Below, one piece after another: positions 34,725-43,453 of a DNA stretch of 56,000 nucleotides. The stretch spans positions 1-56,000 of the forward strand of contig NZ_JPXI01000002.1 in assembly GCF_000740675.1 (NCBI RefSeq), given 5' to 3'. The notes beneath the pieces are model-generated. The model did no database searches, was not told the origin of the DNA, and saw nothing but the letters and a program-made list of their open reading frames with translations. Position 1 is the stretch's first letter; each line of letters starts with the position of its first letter. Both the position numbers and the translations under genes were made by a program. The DNA is from Massilia sp. BSC265. Lineage in GTDB: Bacteria > Pseudomonadota > Gammaproteobacteria > Burkholderiales > Burkholderiaceae_D.

Positions 34725-34742
34725 TTCGCACAACGTGATCCT

Positions 34743-34768
34743 AAGCCCCTGATTTCAGGGGCTTTTTT
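34743..34768 (+). terminator. Rho-independent terminator
   Basis: AAGCCCCTGA-TT-TCAGGGGCTT followed by a run of T is a textbook terminator. It ends the transcript of the diguanylate cyclase gene. The rest of 34567-34900 holds only the small frame above. Confidence 0.9.
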
Positions 34769-34900
34769 AAAAGCAGTATTTCCAGCTGCCCTCGGGTGTC
34801 TAAAAGAACTGAGGCGATCCACGCACGATGCGTCGGTCGGGCAGTCGGCTAACGCATCATCTACAAGCAGGCGCAGTGTTATCGCATCGCGCACGGCTCT

Positions 34901-35398
34901 TCAGGACCGCACATGCATCTGCACTCCCAGGGCAATGTCTGCCATGACCTGCTCGATTGCTGGCACCGCCGGCATGATCTGCACGATCCGGTCGGTCATA
35001 TCCTGTCCGTTGCAGTGCTCGACCAGCATCAGTGCGAGCTGCACCGGTGAGGATTCGATCTGGCTCATGAGCGCCTTGTAGACAGGATGGCGCTCAAACA
35101 GCAGGGCATTTAGCGCTTCTGCTTGCGGACCACCTGTGTCCGCGACAAGGTATTCGACCTGTAGCAGCCAGTGCGCGGCGAACTCGTTCCCCAGTTCCGC
35201 CACGTGCCGGCGCCGTGTGCCAAGTTGTACCAGCGCGACCGAGCAAATAAAGATGCCTGCTTCGTATGGACGCGCTACAGGACCGGAAACTGCCTCCAGG
35301 CTGTCGAGCAGGGTGCGCCAGACCGGAAGCATCGCAGCGGCGAGCCCGCTGGCCTGCTGTTCCGGCGACGGCGCCGCTCTTTTCAAGAAACCGAACAC
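34901..35398 (-). CDS. Hypothetical soluble protein
   Basis: A 165-residue protein beginning FGFLKRAAPSPEQQASGL from a GTG start at 35398. It appears mostly alpha-helical, without signal peptide or TM segment. I recognise no family. It follows the membrane protein gene at 35424 by 25 bp, so the two are probably co-transcribed and may work together. Confidence 0.6.
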   Translation of the reverse strand: MFGFLKRAAPSPEQQASGLAAAMLPVWRTLLDSLEAVSGPVARPYEAGIFICSVALVQLGTRRRHVAELGNEFAAHWLLQVEYLVADTGGPQAEALNALLFERHPVYKALMSQIESSPVQLALMLVEHCNGQDMTDRIVQIMPAVPAIEQVMADIALGVQMHVRS

Positions 35399-35423
35399 GA
35401 TTCTCGCTCGTTGCGCGCAAACA

Positions 35424-36122
35424 TCAGGCGATTTCGTTGCCCAAAGCCCGGCTGATGTCGGTCATCACACCGTTTGCGCACACATCCGTCAAGCCGCCGG
35501 CGATTTTGTGCGAAACGCCGCCCGCCTCGATCGTGACGAAATAGCTGATGCGCGCCATGGCGCGCCGCTTGTTGTTGGCCACGGCTGCAACTGCGTTGGT
35601 CATCGCATTGGCGGCCACGGCAGTGCCCACCGCCATCGCGCTACCGGTGGCAACATAGCCGGTCATCGGCAGTTCATAGGTGTTGTCGAATGCGTTTTTA
35701 ATGACAAAGCGATGAATATCGTCGGCGTGAAAAAATTTTTTCGAACCGACAACCGTGACACCCTGGGTATTGACCAGCAACTCGACGTCATAGGCGTGCC
35801 GTCCCTCAGTCTGCTTACGCAGGAACCAGCGGCTGAACCACCGATACGACTTGTACCATCCATAAAAGAATGCGGCCGCGACAGGTACCGTATAAAGCGT
35901 CACCAAGAACCCGTTCAGACCGATGCCAAGCATCGAGAGAAGCGAGCCGGCAATCGTGGTGATGACGGCACCGACGAGCGAAGCGAAGATCCAGGCGGGA
36001 ATCGTGCACAGTAGCAGGCGTGCGATCGAAAAGCCGGCGTCTGGGGAAGTGGCCGGAGTGATCTTGAGTGTAACGCCGTTAGGCCCCACGGACTTGCTGT
36101 AAGACGCTTCGATGTTTCGCAT
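35424..36122 (-). CDS. Hypothetical two-TM membrane protein
   Basis: A 232-residue protein with two hydrophobic segments (about 32-64 and 70-90), then a cytoplasmic-looking region with basic residues and a Gly/Ala-rich hydrophobic stretch (VATGSAMAVGTAVAANAM, about 155-175). AGGAGA lies eight bases before ATG 36122, so the start is good. No known domain. Base composition of this neighbourhood (33.3-36.4 kb) is visibly lower in GC than the flanks, which may indicate separate acquisition. Confidence 0.65.
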   Translation of the reverse strand: MRNIEASYSKSVGPNGVTLKITPATSPDAGFSIARLLLCTIPAWIFASLVGAVITTIAGSLLSMLGIGLNGFLVTLYTVPVAAAFFYGWYKSYRWFSRWFLRKQTEGRHAYDVELLVNTQGVTVVGSKKFFHADDIHRFVIKNAFDNTYELPMTGYVATGSAMAVGTAVAANAMTNAVAAVANNKRRAMARISYFVTIEAGGVSHKIAGGLTDVCANGVMTDISRALGNEIA

Positions 36123-36474
36123 ATTTATTCTCCTGAATTGAGCAACTTAGCGCCGGTCACACCAGCAAGGCATAACTTGCTTATTGGTAATATCAACATG
36201 ATAACTGTAGTCACGGCTCAGATTCTCTCCAATTATTGCGATAACCCCTCTGCACGCGCCTTCACCCAAAACGCCCGATCTCAATTTTTTTTTAAGAAAA
36301 AAAGAATGCCGCGGAAGGGGAGGGTCGTTTGGCTAGCGACATTTATGCACATTGACTAAAGGTATCGATTGCCCATGTACAAAACTTCGCCGCTAAGCTA
36401 TCCTCGATTTCGTTTCAAAACAACAACATCACCGCCCGACTGAAGGTAATGCCGAGTGCAAGCAAGCCGTACCT
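36123..36474. other. AT-rich intergenic region before the caspase cluster
   Basis: A 352-bp gap between divergent genes with long A and T runs near 36282-36305. It must hold the promoter of the eight-gene cluster. I find no clear sigma70 hexamers at proper spacing and no protein-coding frame I trust. A promoter for an alternative sigma factor, possibly the first cluster gene itself, is an inference. Confidence 0.5.
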
Positions 36475-37194
36475 ATGAGTGACCAGGACAAGATCGTCGA
36501 ATTCTGGAATCGACGTGCCAGTGGATTGAACGAAACCGAGTGGACGGAGTTCTATCGGCTGCTGGTGCCTCTCCTGATGCGTACTCGCCTGCCGGCCGAA
36601 TTCGCGGATGGCGCCAAACGCCGAGATCTCGTCAATATTTTTTTTCAGGACAAGGTCTTCCTCAATGCCGCGACGACAAAGGCAGGCCCTTTACTACACG
36701 CCCATGCCTTGCACGCCTACTTCAAGCGCTTTGCACTGGACCTCTTGAGCGAGCCGACGGCCACCACATCGTTGGACGGACTCGGATCACACGAGCCTGC
36801 GGCGCCCGACATCCCGGCCCATGAAAGGCTGTTGAGGGAAGCCGGCATCGATATACGCGAAGCGATGCTTCGCGCCGATGAGCTCCTCGGAAAGCTTGAT
36901 CAGGCCGAAGCCGCCTATCTCGCGTACAACACCTGCGTGGAGTCGCAGGACAGGGAACCGATTTCGTCTATTGCAAGGCGCATGGAGATAGGCACGGCCT
37001 TCCATTTCAAGGCGCGAAAGCTTGGTATTACGCGCAGCAAGGGCGAGACTTACCGGGGCTACGGGCACACCAGGATAGGGCGTTGGTTGACCGATGTCGG
37101 GGCGCGGCTCGAATCCGACTGGCGTGAAGAGATCGCGGCCCTGCTCGTCCTGTTGTGCGAACGCGTGCGCTCGCAATTGCGGAGAGCCGCGTGA
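36475..37194 (+). CDS. Sigma-factor-like protein, first gene of the caspase cluster
   Basis: A 239-residue protein resembling a divergent ECF sigma factor. A helical N-terminal part (KRRDLVNIFFQDKVFLNAA ... AYFKRFALDLL, about 46-90) is like region 2, where aromatic and basic residues melt DNA. A later part (SIARRMEIGTAFHFKARKLGI, about 163-185) is like the region 4 HTH. Similarity is weak, so this is a structural guess. The next gene encodes a single-TM anti-sigma-like protein and overlaps it as GTGA, the usual layout of sigma/anti-sigma pairs. It may switch on the cluster. Confidence 0.6.
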   Translation: MSDQDKIVEFWNRRASGLNETEWTEFYRLLVPLLMRTRLPAEFADGAKRRDLVNIFFQDKVFLNAATTKAGPLLHAHALHAYFKRFALDLLSEPTATTSLDGLGSHEPAAPDIPAHERLLREAGIDIREAMLRADELLGKLDQAEAAYLAYNTCVESQDREPISSIARRMEIGTAFHFKARKLGITRSKGETYRGYGHTRIGRWLTDVGARLESDWREEIAALLVLLCERVRSQLRRAA

Positions 37195-38312
37195 GGCCTC
37201 TTCTCTATCCGCCGCTTGCGATGATCGAGGCCGACCTGTTCGGCAAAGCCGATCGCCCGCATGACGATGGCGCGGCGGCATCGGTTCCTGCGGCTATCGC
37301 AGTCTGCCATGCCGATATGCCGGCCTTCCTGGTTGACATGGTGCGCCGCCGCATCGCTGCGGACGCTGCGCACCCTCCCCAGGCGCCCGCAGTGGGCCAG
37401 ATCCGGAGGCTCGACTGCATCGCCTTGCCGCACGGTCCATCGCGCCAGTTCGGCCGCAGCTTTGCGGTTCTTCTCGGGGCCTGCGTCGGGGGAACACGTT
37501 GGAGCGGCTGGATGGTTGCCCAGGAGTCCGACTACGCTGCCGACCGCGACCTGGTGTTGCAGGAGGAGGATGGCGCGATCGCGCCCGAGGCCGCGATGGT
37601 GCAGGCATGGAACCCGGTGGTGTGCCAATTGCGCGGCGACGAAGCGATACTTGGCAGCTTGTCGCCGCAAGCGCTTGGGGCAGTCATGCACCTCGCCGAA
37701 GCGCGGCGCGCCGACCGGACATGGCTTGCTTCCCGGCCGGGTCGCATCGGCGCCTGGGACCTCGACGGACGTATTCCGGTAGTCACCGGCACGCCCCTGG
37801 GCGCAGAAGACGATCCACGACGCGCCTACCAGGCGCTGTATGGGAGGCTGGCGCAGGAGCTTCGCACCGCTGCCGCCGGGCAGGGCCGAACAGCCGGGCG
37901 CGCCGGGTGGCGCGACCTGTACGAGAGGCTGGGTGCAAGGCTGGTCCGGCCGGCCTGGACTTTCGCCATGATGGCCCTGGCCGCAGTTCAGGGCGCGTGG
38001 ATTCTGGGCGTGCACCATTCGCCGGCGGACGACCCGGCGGTTTATCGGAGTGGAACGCGAACGCCTGGCACGGATGCCTGCGCGCCGCGCGTGCGCATCG
38101 TGTTCCGCACGGATGCGCCCTATGCCGAGGTCGTACTGGCTTTGCGGCGCGTAGGCGCGACGGTAGTGCAAGGTCCATCCGAAGACGGGGAGATCTGGGT
38201 GTTGCCGGAAGCGGGTAGCGACGCCGGCCAGTTGGCGGAGGCGCTGGCCGGCGGTCCGCTGGTCGAGCGGGCTGACCTTGTCGTACCCGACAGCCATCCT
38301 TGTATCGAATGA
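37191..38312 (+). CDS. Single-TM anti-sigma-like protein
   Basis: A 373-residue protein from GTG 37191, with GGAG six bases upstream. The N-terminal 250 residues look cytoplasmic. One TM segment (PAWTFAMMALAAVQGAWILGV, about 255-277) leads to an exported C-terminus. The end (RIVFRTDAPYAEVVLALRRVGATVVQGP ... LVERADLV) follows the pattern of a small ferredoxin-like domain that I associate with membrane anti-sigma factors, like protease propeptides. It overlaps the sigma-like gene and its stop overlaps the caspase start, so all three are coupled. The exported end could be a sensor cleaved or bound by the secreted partners. Confidence 0.55.
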   Translation: MRPLLYPPLAMIEADLFGKADRPHDDGAAASVPAAIAVCHADMPAFLVDMVRRRIAADAAHPPQAPAVGQIRRLDCIALPHGPSRQFGRSFAVLLGACVGGTRWSGWMVAQESDYAADRDLVLQEEDGAIAPEAAMVQAWNPVVCQLRGDEAILGSLSPQALGAVMHLAEARRADRTWLASRPGRIGAWDLDGRIPVVTGTPLGAEDDPRRAYQALYGRLAQELRTAAAGQGRTAGRAGWRDLYERLGARLVRPAWTFAMMALAAVQGAWILGVHHSPADDPAVYRSGTRTPGTDACAPRVRIVFRTDAPYAEVVLALRRVGATVVQGPSEDGEIWVLPEAGSDAGQLAEALAGGPLVERADLVVPDSHPCIE

Positions 38313-39664
38313 TGCGCGCACTCGTCCTCTGCGCCGTGTGCCTGGTCTCTTTCGTCGGCGGCACTTTGCCTGCCACCGCCGGGGGGGCGAAGGTGGCCTT
38401 GGTGATGGGTAATGCGCGATATGGAGCGGGCAACGCGCTGGCAAACGCGGGCAACGACGCACGCCTGATGGCCAGGACACTGGCGAGCCTCGGATTCGCC
38501 GTGGTCGAAGCCTATGACCTCGATCGAGACCGGCTGACCCGGACGGTCGCCGACTTTACCGCGCGGATACCGGCAGGCGCGACGGCCTTTGTCTATTACG
38601 CGGGACACGGCATGCAGATTGGTGGCGCGAGCTACCTGACCCCCGTGGACATGCCGGTGACGGGCGAGCATGGCGCGCGCCTTCGTGCGTATCCGCTCAA
38701 GAACATGCTCGAACGCCTCTCGCAGGCCCGGTCGACGGTCAACATCGTCGTTCTCGACGCCTGCCGCAACAATCCGTTCCAGCCCCTGGGCGCTGTCCGC
38801 TATCGCAGCCTGCGCAACCTCGGCCTATCGAGGATTCAGGCTCCGCGCGGTAGTTTCATTGCTTATTCGACCTCGCCCGGCCAGCTGGCCGCCGACGGCA
38901 AGGGGCCCAATAGCCTTTACACCGCGACGCTTGCGCAGGCTCTCCAGGGGTCGGACCAGGAGCTTGAGATCATTTTTCGCAAGGTAGGGCAGGAGGTAAG
39001 GCGCAAGACCCTCGACGATCAGATTCCCTGGTATGAATCGTCCCTGGCTGGAGCGGTCCATGTCGGGAAGCACGCCGCGCCGAATGTGGCGCCGGATGTT
39101 GCGAGCGTAGGAAGCCGTGAGCCGTCGGGCAGCCGTGGCCTGGGAGCCCATGATGTCAGCCGACAGTGGTACCGGCAGATGAGCGCGGACGAATGGCAGC
39201 AGGTTGACTGGGAAATCAGGCAGCGGGTACGCCACCTGACGCCGGACGAAATCCCGGCCCTGGTGCACGTGGCGAGCGGCGGCAGCGTGCTCGCACAGAC
39301 CGTACTCGGCATCGCGCTGCGCGACGGCGTGGACCGGGTCCGGCTTGCCGACGGCGGATCGGCCACACGGCTGCGCGCCAACAATACGGCGGGATGGCGT
39401 TGGCTTCGCCGGGCGGCCCAGGCCGGCTTTCCGGTGGCGCAAGCCGAGATCGGCGAGATGTATTACCGCGCGCATGGCACGGCACGCGACGTGCGCGAAA
39501 GTCGCCGCTGGCTGGAACAGGCTGCCATCGCGAATTATCCGCGCGCCAGGCTGGACCTGGCGCAGCTCGCGCTGGAAAGCGGGGGCGAGGGAGCGGCTCA
39601 GGATGCTGCGCGGTCGCTGCTCGAGATCCTGCGGGCGCCCCCGGGCGCGCCCGCCGCGCGATGA
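38309..39664 (+). CDS. Secreted caspase-family protease with Sel1-like repeats
   Basis: A 451-residue protein with a signal peptide (about 1-25, TLPATAGG). The caspase p20 domain (about 27-255) has its catalytic dyad: YYAGHG (His100) and VVLDACRNNPF (Cys152). The substrate pocket region follows (GSFIAYSTSPGQLAADG). The C-terminus holds one or two Sel1-like TPR repeats (WRWLRRAAQAGFPVAQAEIG and RRWLEQAAIANYPRARLDLA). It is expected in the periplasm or outside. ATGATG start overlaps the preceding stop. Target proteins are unknown; candidates are the other exported products of this cluster. Confidence 0.85.
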   Translation: MMRALVLCAVCLVSFVGGTLPATAGGAKVALVMGNARYGAGNALANAGNDARLMARTLASLGFAVVEAYDLDRDRLTRTVADFTARIPAGATAFVYYAGHGMQIGGASYLTPVDMPVTGEHGARLRAYPLKNMLERLSQARSTVNIVVLDACRNNPFQPLGAVRYRSLRNLGLSRIQAPRGSFIAYSTSPGQLAADGKGPNSLYTATLAQALQGSDQELEIIFRKVGQEVRRKTLDDQIPWYESSLAGAVHVGKHAAPNVAPDVASVGSREPSGSRGLGAHDVSRQWYRQMSADEWQQVDWEIRQRVRHLTPDEIPALVHVASGGSVLAQTVLGIALRDGVDRVRLADGGSATRLRANNTAGWRWLRRAAQAGFPVAQAEIGEMYYRAHGTARDVRESRRWLEQAAIANYPRARLDLAQLALESGGEGAAQDAARSLLEILRAPPGAPAAR

Positions 39665-39785
39665 GCCCTGGCGCCGAACATGCGTGACGAATTCAATTTC
39701 GGCGCGACCGGACGTTTTACAAGAAAGCTGCCGTCCACCCATGCGTGGGCGACGGCATGTGTCAACCCTGCAGGAACCGCATGAC

Positions 39786-40568
39786 ATGACCCGGATGAAC
39801 TTCGTTTTGCCCGCCCTTACGCTCCTTGCCGCGACTGCAACCGGTTGCGCGGTGCAGGGTACGCCCGGACGCGACATGCGCCTGGCGATCGACAATGCAG
39901 CACTGTTCGGCCGTACGGTCGAGGAATTCGTACTGCCAGACGGCAGTGCGGCGTCGTTGCGCGAGCTCGACCGGCGTTTCTCGCTCAGGCTCGGCGCCTA
40001 CTCCCGGGTCGTCGAGATCGACAAGGCGACCGCGGTGCGCTTCCGATCGACCCAGGAGGTAGATGGCTTCACCCTGATCGTGCTCGACAAGTCGGAGTCA
40101 AACTGCCGCCACAAGATGCATTTGCTGGCGGTAAGAGGCGCTGAGGTACGCGCTTGGGACCTCGGCGATTGCAAGGCGCCCCCGGTGGCCTCCATCAGCG
40201 GCGACCTTGCGAATTTCGACGTGTCGACAGGTACGAGGACGACCCGCTACCAGTTTTCCGGCGGGCGCCTGCTGTACGGCGACCTCGCCCCGAGGATGGC
40301 GCCCGTCTCGGCCAGCGCAACAGTCGGCAGCGGGGGGCGGACCATCCCGGTGGCTGTGGTGCCCGCCCGGGTTGCGCCGGCCGACTCTGTCGTCCGGGAC
40401 GAACCGGGCGGCAAGCCGCCCGGTTCGGGCACCAATGCCGCCCATGCCGCCGTCGGCTCTGCCGCCGTCGATGGAAAGCCGGCACGCCGCGTTTCCACAC
40501 TGCCGCGCGCCGAGCTCGATTTCGAGCGTAAAGAACAGGCGCCGCGCACCATGTACCTGAACCGCTGA
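39786..40568 (+). CDS. Putative lipoprotein of the caspase cluster
   Basis: A 260-residue protein beginning MTRMNFVLPALTLLAATATGC, a signal peptide ending in a lipobox-like ATGC. The middle (about 25-150) looks like a beta-rich domain with two Cys (SNCRHKM and GDCKAP) that could form a disulfide. The last 90 residues are low-complexity Pro/Gly/Ala. No known family. It is 121 bp after the caspase gene and its stop TGA overlaps the next ATG. Confidence 0.65.
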   Translation: MTRMNFVLPALTLLAATATGCAVQGTPGRDMRLAIDNAALFGRTVEEFVLPDGSAASLRELDRRFSLRLGAYSRVVEIDKATAVRFRSTQEVDGFTLIVLDKSESNCRHKMHLLAVRGAEVRAWDLGDCKAPPVASISGDLANFDVSTGTRTTRYQFSGGRLLYGDLAPRMAPVSASATVGSGGRTIPVAVVPARVAPADSVVRDEPGGKPPGSGTNAAHAAVGSAAVDGKPARRVSTLPRAELDFERKEQAPRTMYLNR

Positions 40569-42157
40569 TGTCGACCCGCGCAACTATCTGGCTGGCGATC
40601 CTTACCGCCGCCTATCTCGCCCTGGAGCTTGGCTTCAATGCCCGCCTGGTCGATGCCCTGGGCGGGCACGTGAGCCTCGACGAGGTACATCATCTGGAGA
40701 ACCACGGGCGCGCGTTGTCGGGGGCCGCCGTTGCGTTGCTGCTGCTCCAGCTGGCCGTGTATTTCCGCCGCCGCGTTCGCGCGTTCACTCATGGCATGGG
40801 GGCCTTCGGTTACTGGATCGCGACCACTGCGCTGTGCGGCGCGGCGGCTGTGGGCGTATCCAACTCGCTCGAAGACCTGGCGGAGCGCCTTGTCGACCGC
40901 AGCAGCGGCGAGTTCCGGCGCGCAAGCATGACGGCAGTATTGGCCAAAGCAGCCATGGTCGACGGCGTGGTTCGCCTTGGTGGCCTCTCCAGCGCCGACG
41001 AGGTGGCGAGCAAGCCCGAAGGGAAGGCATTCCTGGCGCTGTTCCCTCTGTTTGCCGGATCGATGGCGTCGCTCGAGTCCGCGTTCGCGCCCGAAAAGAA
41101 GCGTCAGGTGCGGCGCCTGGTGGAACAGGAGATGGGCGGGGCCGCCGCCTACTATGCGGGTTACCGGAAGGCGATCGAGAAGACGCATGCGCGCTGGCGC
41201 GACTATGACCGGGCCGACCACACAAAGGTGCAGGCAAGGCTCGCGCAGTCCATCAGGGCGGAGCAGGACAAGGCATGGGCGCAGTACCTGCGCGACCTCG
41301 GGCGCCGCGGGTGGTCGCCCTATACCGTTCCCTATGACGCGCAGGATCGCGTGCGTGCGAAAGTCCGCGCGCGGGTGCCCGTCCCGGATGACTGGGACCT
41401 GGGCGACGAGGACGGGTTCCGCCAAGCGGTGGCGCGCAAGGCGCAGGACGCGGCCGGCAGGCGGCTCGATACGCGCGCGGTCAGGATCAATGGCGGCGCG
41501 GTGCCGCTTGGCCTCGGCTGGGAGCAGTTTCTGGCCCATCCGGCCGTACAGGCCGAACTGCGCGAGGGTTTGCGACTGCCGCGCAACGTCGTGGTGCAGC
41601 CGCGCTACCCGACCGGCGAGGCATTCCGCCGCATCGTGTTCGACCCGGCCGTGGAGCTGCAATTCAGGAAGCAGTGGATCGCCTATGAAGCCGACGGCGC
41701 GCAGCTCGGCAATGGCGGCCGCTACGAGAAACAGGGACGCGAGGCCGCGCAAGCCGTCATCGTCCCGCCGCTGGCCCTGCTTTTCTCGCTGCTCGGGGCG
41801 CTGACGCACATGACCAAGCTGGCGTGCATGCTCAGCAGCGTCGCATTGCGGCAAAGCGCTGACGGGAGTCGATACATCGGGCGCGTCATGGCGGGCATCG
41901 TAGCGATGGCCGTCGCCGGCACCATCTCGCTTTGCTATCTCGATAATGAATTTACCCGCAGCCCGGGCTATCTCCTTCTCGAAAACAGGATCGCGCATTC
42001 CGACCATGCTCCTTGGAGGGCATGGGCCATGGCCCGAACGCTGCACGGTGTCGCGGTAGGGCAGGGACTGTTCTTCCCCGTGAACGAAGCGATACGGACC
42101 CGCCTGCTGTTCAACCTGACCTACGGCTTCGACCCCCAAGACCATGTTAAAGATTGA
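40568..42157 (+). CDS. Multi-TM membrane protein of the caspase cluster
   Basis: A 529-residue protein with about five TM segments: three in the first 105 residues, a large soluble loop (about 110-395) rich in charged residues (including DEDGFRQAVARKAQ), and two near 396-415 and 440-460. I recognise no family. It starts on the last base of the lipoprotein stop codon and overlaps the next gene by 14 bp, so translation is coupled on both sides. It could hold the complex in the inner membrane. Confidence 0.7.
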   Translation: MSTRATIWLAILTAAYLALELGFNARLVDALGGHVSLDEVHHLENHGRALSGAAVALLLLQLAVYFRRRVRAFTHGMGAFGYWIATTALCGAAAVGVSNSLEDLAERLVDRSSGEFRRASMTAVLAKAAMVDGVVRLGGLSSADEVASKPEGKAFLALFPLFAGSMASLESAFAPEKKRQVRRLVEQEMGGAAAYYAGYRKAIEKTHARWRDYDRADHTKVQARLAQSIRAEQDKAWAQYLRDLGRRGWSPYTVPYDAQDRVRAKVRARVPVPDDWDLGDEDGFRQAVARKAQDAAGRRLDTRAVRINGGAVPLGLGWEQFLAHPAVQAELREGLRLPRNVVVQPRYPTGEAFRRIVFDPAVELQFRKQWIAYEADGAQLGNGGRYEKQGREAAQAVIVPPLALLFSLLGALTHMTKLACMLSSVALRQSADGSRYIGRVMAGIVAMAVAGTISLCYLDNEFTRSPGYLLLENRIAHSDHAPWRAWAMARTLHGVAVGQGLFFPVNEAIRTRLLFNLTYGFDPQDHVKD

Positions 42158-43415
42158 AACCTTGACCTCGACCTCGATCGCAGTCGTGCTGGCACTGACC
42201 CTCAGCGGCCTGGCACACGCCCAGGAAGCCGCCCCCGGGCACCTTGCCGACCTCGAGGCGAACGGTGTGGTCTTCATGGACGACATCAATACCCCGCTGC
42301 TGCACCATGCCGCGACCGGCGCGGCCTACAATCCCCGGGTGCTGGCGCGCGGCGATCGGCATACCAATGTCCCGCGTCCGGAAGCCCGGCTGAGGGATCG
42401 GCTCGGCGACCGCGACGAGTTCGTCCGCCAGGAGGCGATGCCGCTCTGGCGCAGCTTCCTCGACGGGCGTATCGCGGCGCTGCGGCAGGCCCGCGCCTAC
42501 CTGATTCCGGTCAAGGTGCGCTGGATGGACTACGATTTCGCACGCGCGCGTTATCCCATTGCGCTGGAGATGAACAAGCGGGCTTCTCTCAATGCCGGGC
42601 CGACCTATCACTGCGCCGGGACCTTCGATGTCGGTCCGCGGGATTCGTTCAGGACGGCCTGCCTGCACGCTGTGAATGAGGACCAGAACGACCCCTTCCT
42701 GCGTTTCTTCCCGGTCGAGGACCAGGTCCTGGCGCGCCAGTTGCGGCATGACCGCGACAAGTACCTGATGTTTGCGGTGGCCGAACCTGCGGGCAAATAC
42801 CGCGTGCTGCGCGGCACGGAGATTCGCTACATGCCGCTGGAGATCTATGCGGCCGCGGGTTACCAGCCGGTACGGATCACGCAACTGGTCCTGGCCACGC
42901 CAGAGGGCGAAGTCATCGCCGTGGCGCGCAAGGCTTCCATGGAGCCCCGTGCGGACGGGCCCCAGGCAGGCCCGGCAACGCGGCCTGCGCAGTCGAGCGG
43001 AGGCGCGCCTGTCCCGGCAGCCCCGACAGCCCCGACAGCCCTGACAGCCCCGACAGCCCCGACAGCCCCGACAGCTCCTCCTGGCTGGACGCTGGTAGGA
43101 CGCGACGCTACGTCGGCCCTGTATGCCGATCCGGACAGCGTCCGGCGCGAAGGCGCGGTTGTCATGCTCAGGACGCTGATGGACTTGGGCGAGCAGGGCG
43201 GCAACGGCATGAAGTCGGCGGTGTCGCTGTATGAGAGCGACTGCGGCCGGCGCACCACCCGGCTGTTGCGCAACAAAGGCTTCGTCGGCCGCTTCGGCAA
43301 GGGCGGCGTGTTCGCCGAGGTGCAGGAGCCGCAGCCGGCCACCACCCCGGTTAAGGGCAGCATCGGCGAATCGCTTTTCAATTACGCCTGCAACGCCGGC
43401 CCCGCGCCACGCTAA
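42144..43415 (+). CDS. Secreted protein with the cluster-specific N-terminal domain and a surface-adhesin-E-like end
   Basis: A 423-residue exported protein (signal peptide about 1-26, LSGLAHAQ). Residues 35-255 share an undescribed domain with the lipase encoded next: both have V-x-DD-x-N-x-x-LL near the start, a Cys pair around the middle, then DPFLRFFPVED. A Pro-Thr-Ala linker encoded by 9-bp repeats follows. The C-terminus (GWTLVGRDATSALYADPDSVRREG ... ESDCGRRTTRLL) resembles the adhesin protein E fold. Function unknown. It overlaps the previous gene by 14 bp. Confidence 0.65.
   Translation: MLKIETLTSTSIAVVLALTLSGLAHAQEAAPGHLADLEANGVVFMDDINTPLLHHAATGAAYNPRVLARGDRHTNVPRPEARLRDRLGDRDEFVRQEAMPLWRSFLDGRIAALRQARAYLIPVKVRWMDYDFARARYPIALEMNKRASLNAGPTYHCAGTFDVGPRDSFRTACLHAVNEDQNDPFLRFFPVEDQVLARQLRHDRDKYLMFAVAEPAGKYRVLRGTEIRYMPLEIYAAAGYQPVRITQLVLATPEGEVIAVARKASMEPRADGPQAGPATRPAQSSGGAPVPAAPTAPTALTAPTAPTAPTAPPGWTLVGRDATSALYADPDSVRREGAVVMLRTLMDLGEQGGNGMKSAVSLYESDCGRRTTRLLRNKGFVGRFGKGGVFAEVQEPQPATTPVKGSIGESLFNYACNAGPAPR
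43012..43074 (+). repeat. 9-bp minisatellite inside the 42144 gene
   Basis: Seven tandem units of CCCCGACAG; the first (43012-43020) is degenerate and one has a C to T change. In frame it encodes Pro-Thr-Ala repeats with one Leu for Pro. The copy number is probably variable between strains and would change only linker length. Confidence 0.9.
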
Positions 43416-43453
43416 CGCGCGGCTTTCCTGAACACAAATTCCATCGAACCTCC

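Noticed and set aside
43012..43074. Tandem repeat as a CRISPR array
   Set aside because: Units are 9 bp without spacers and in frame with the host gene.
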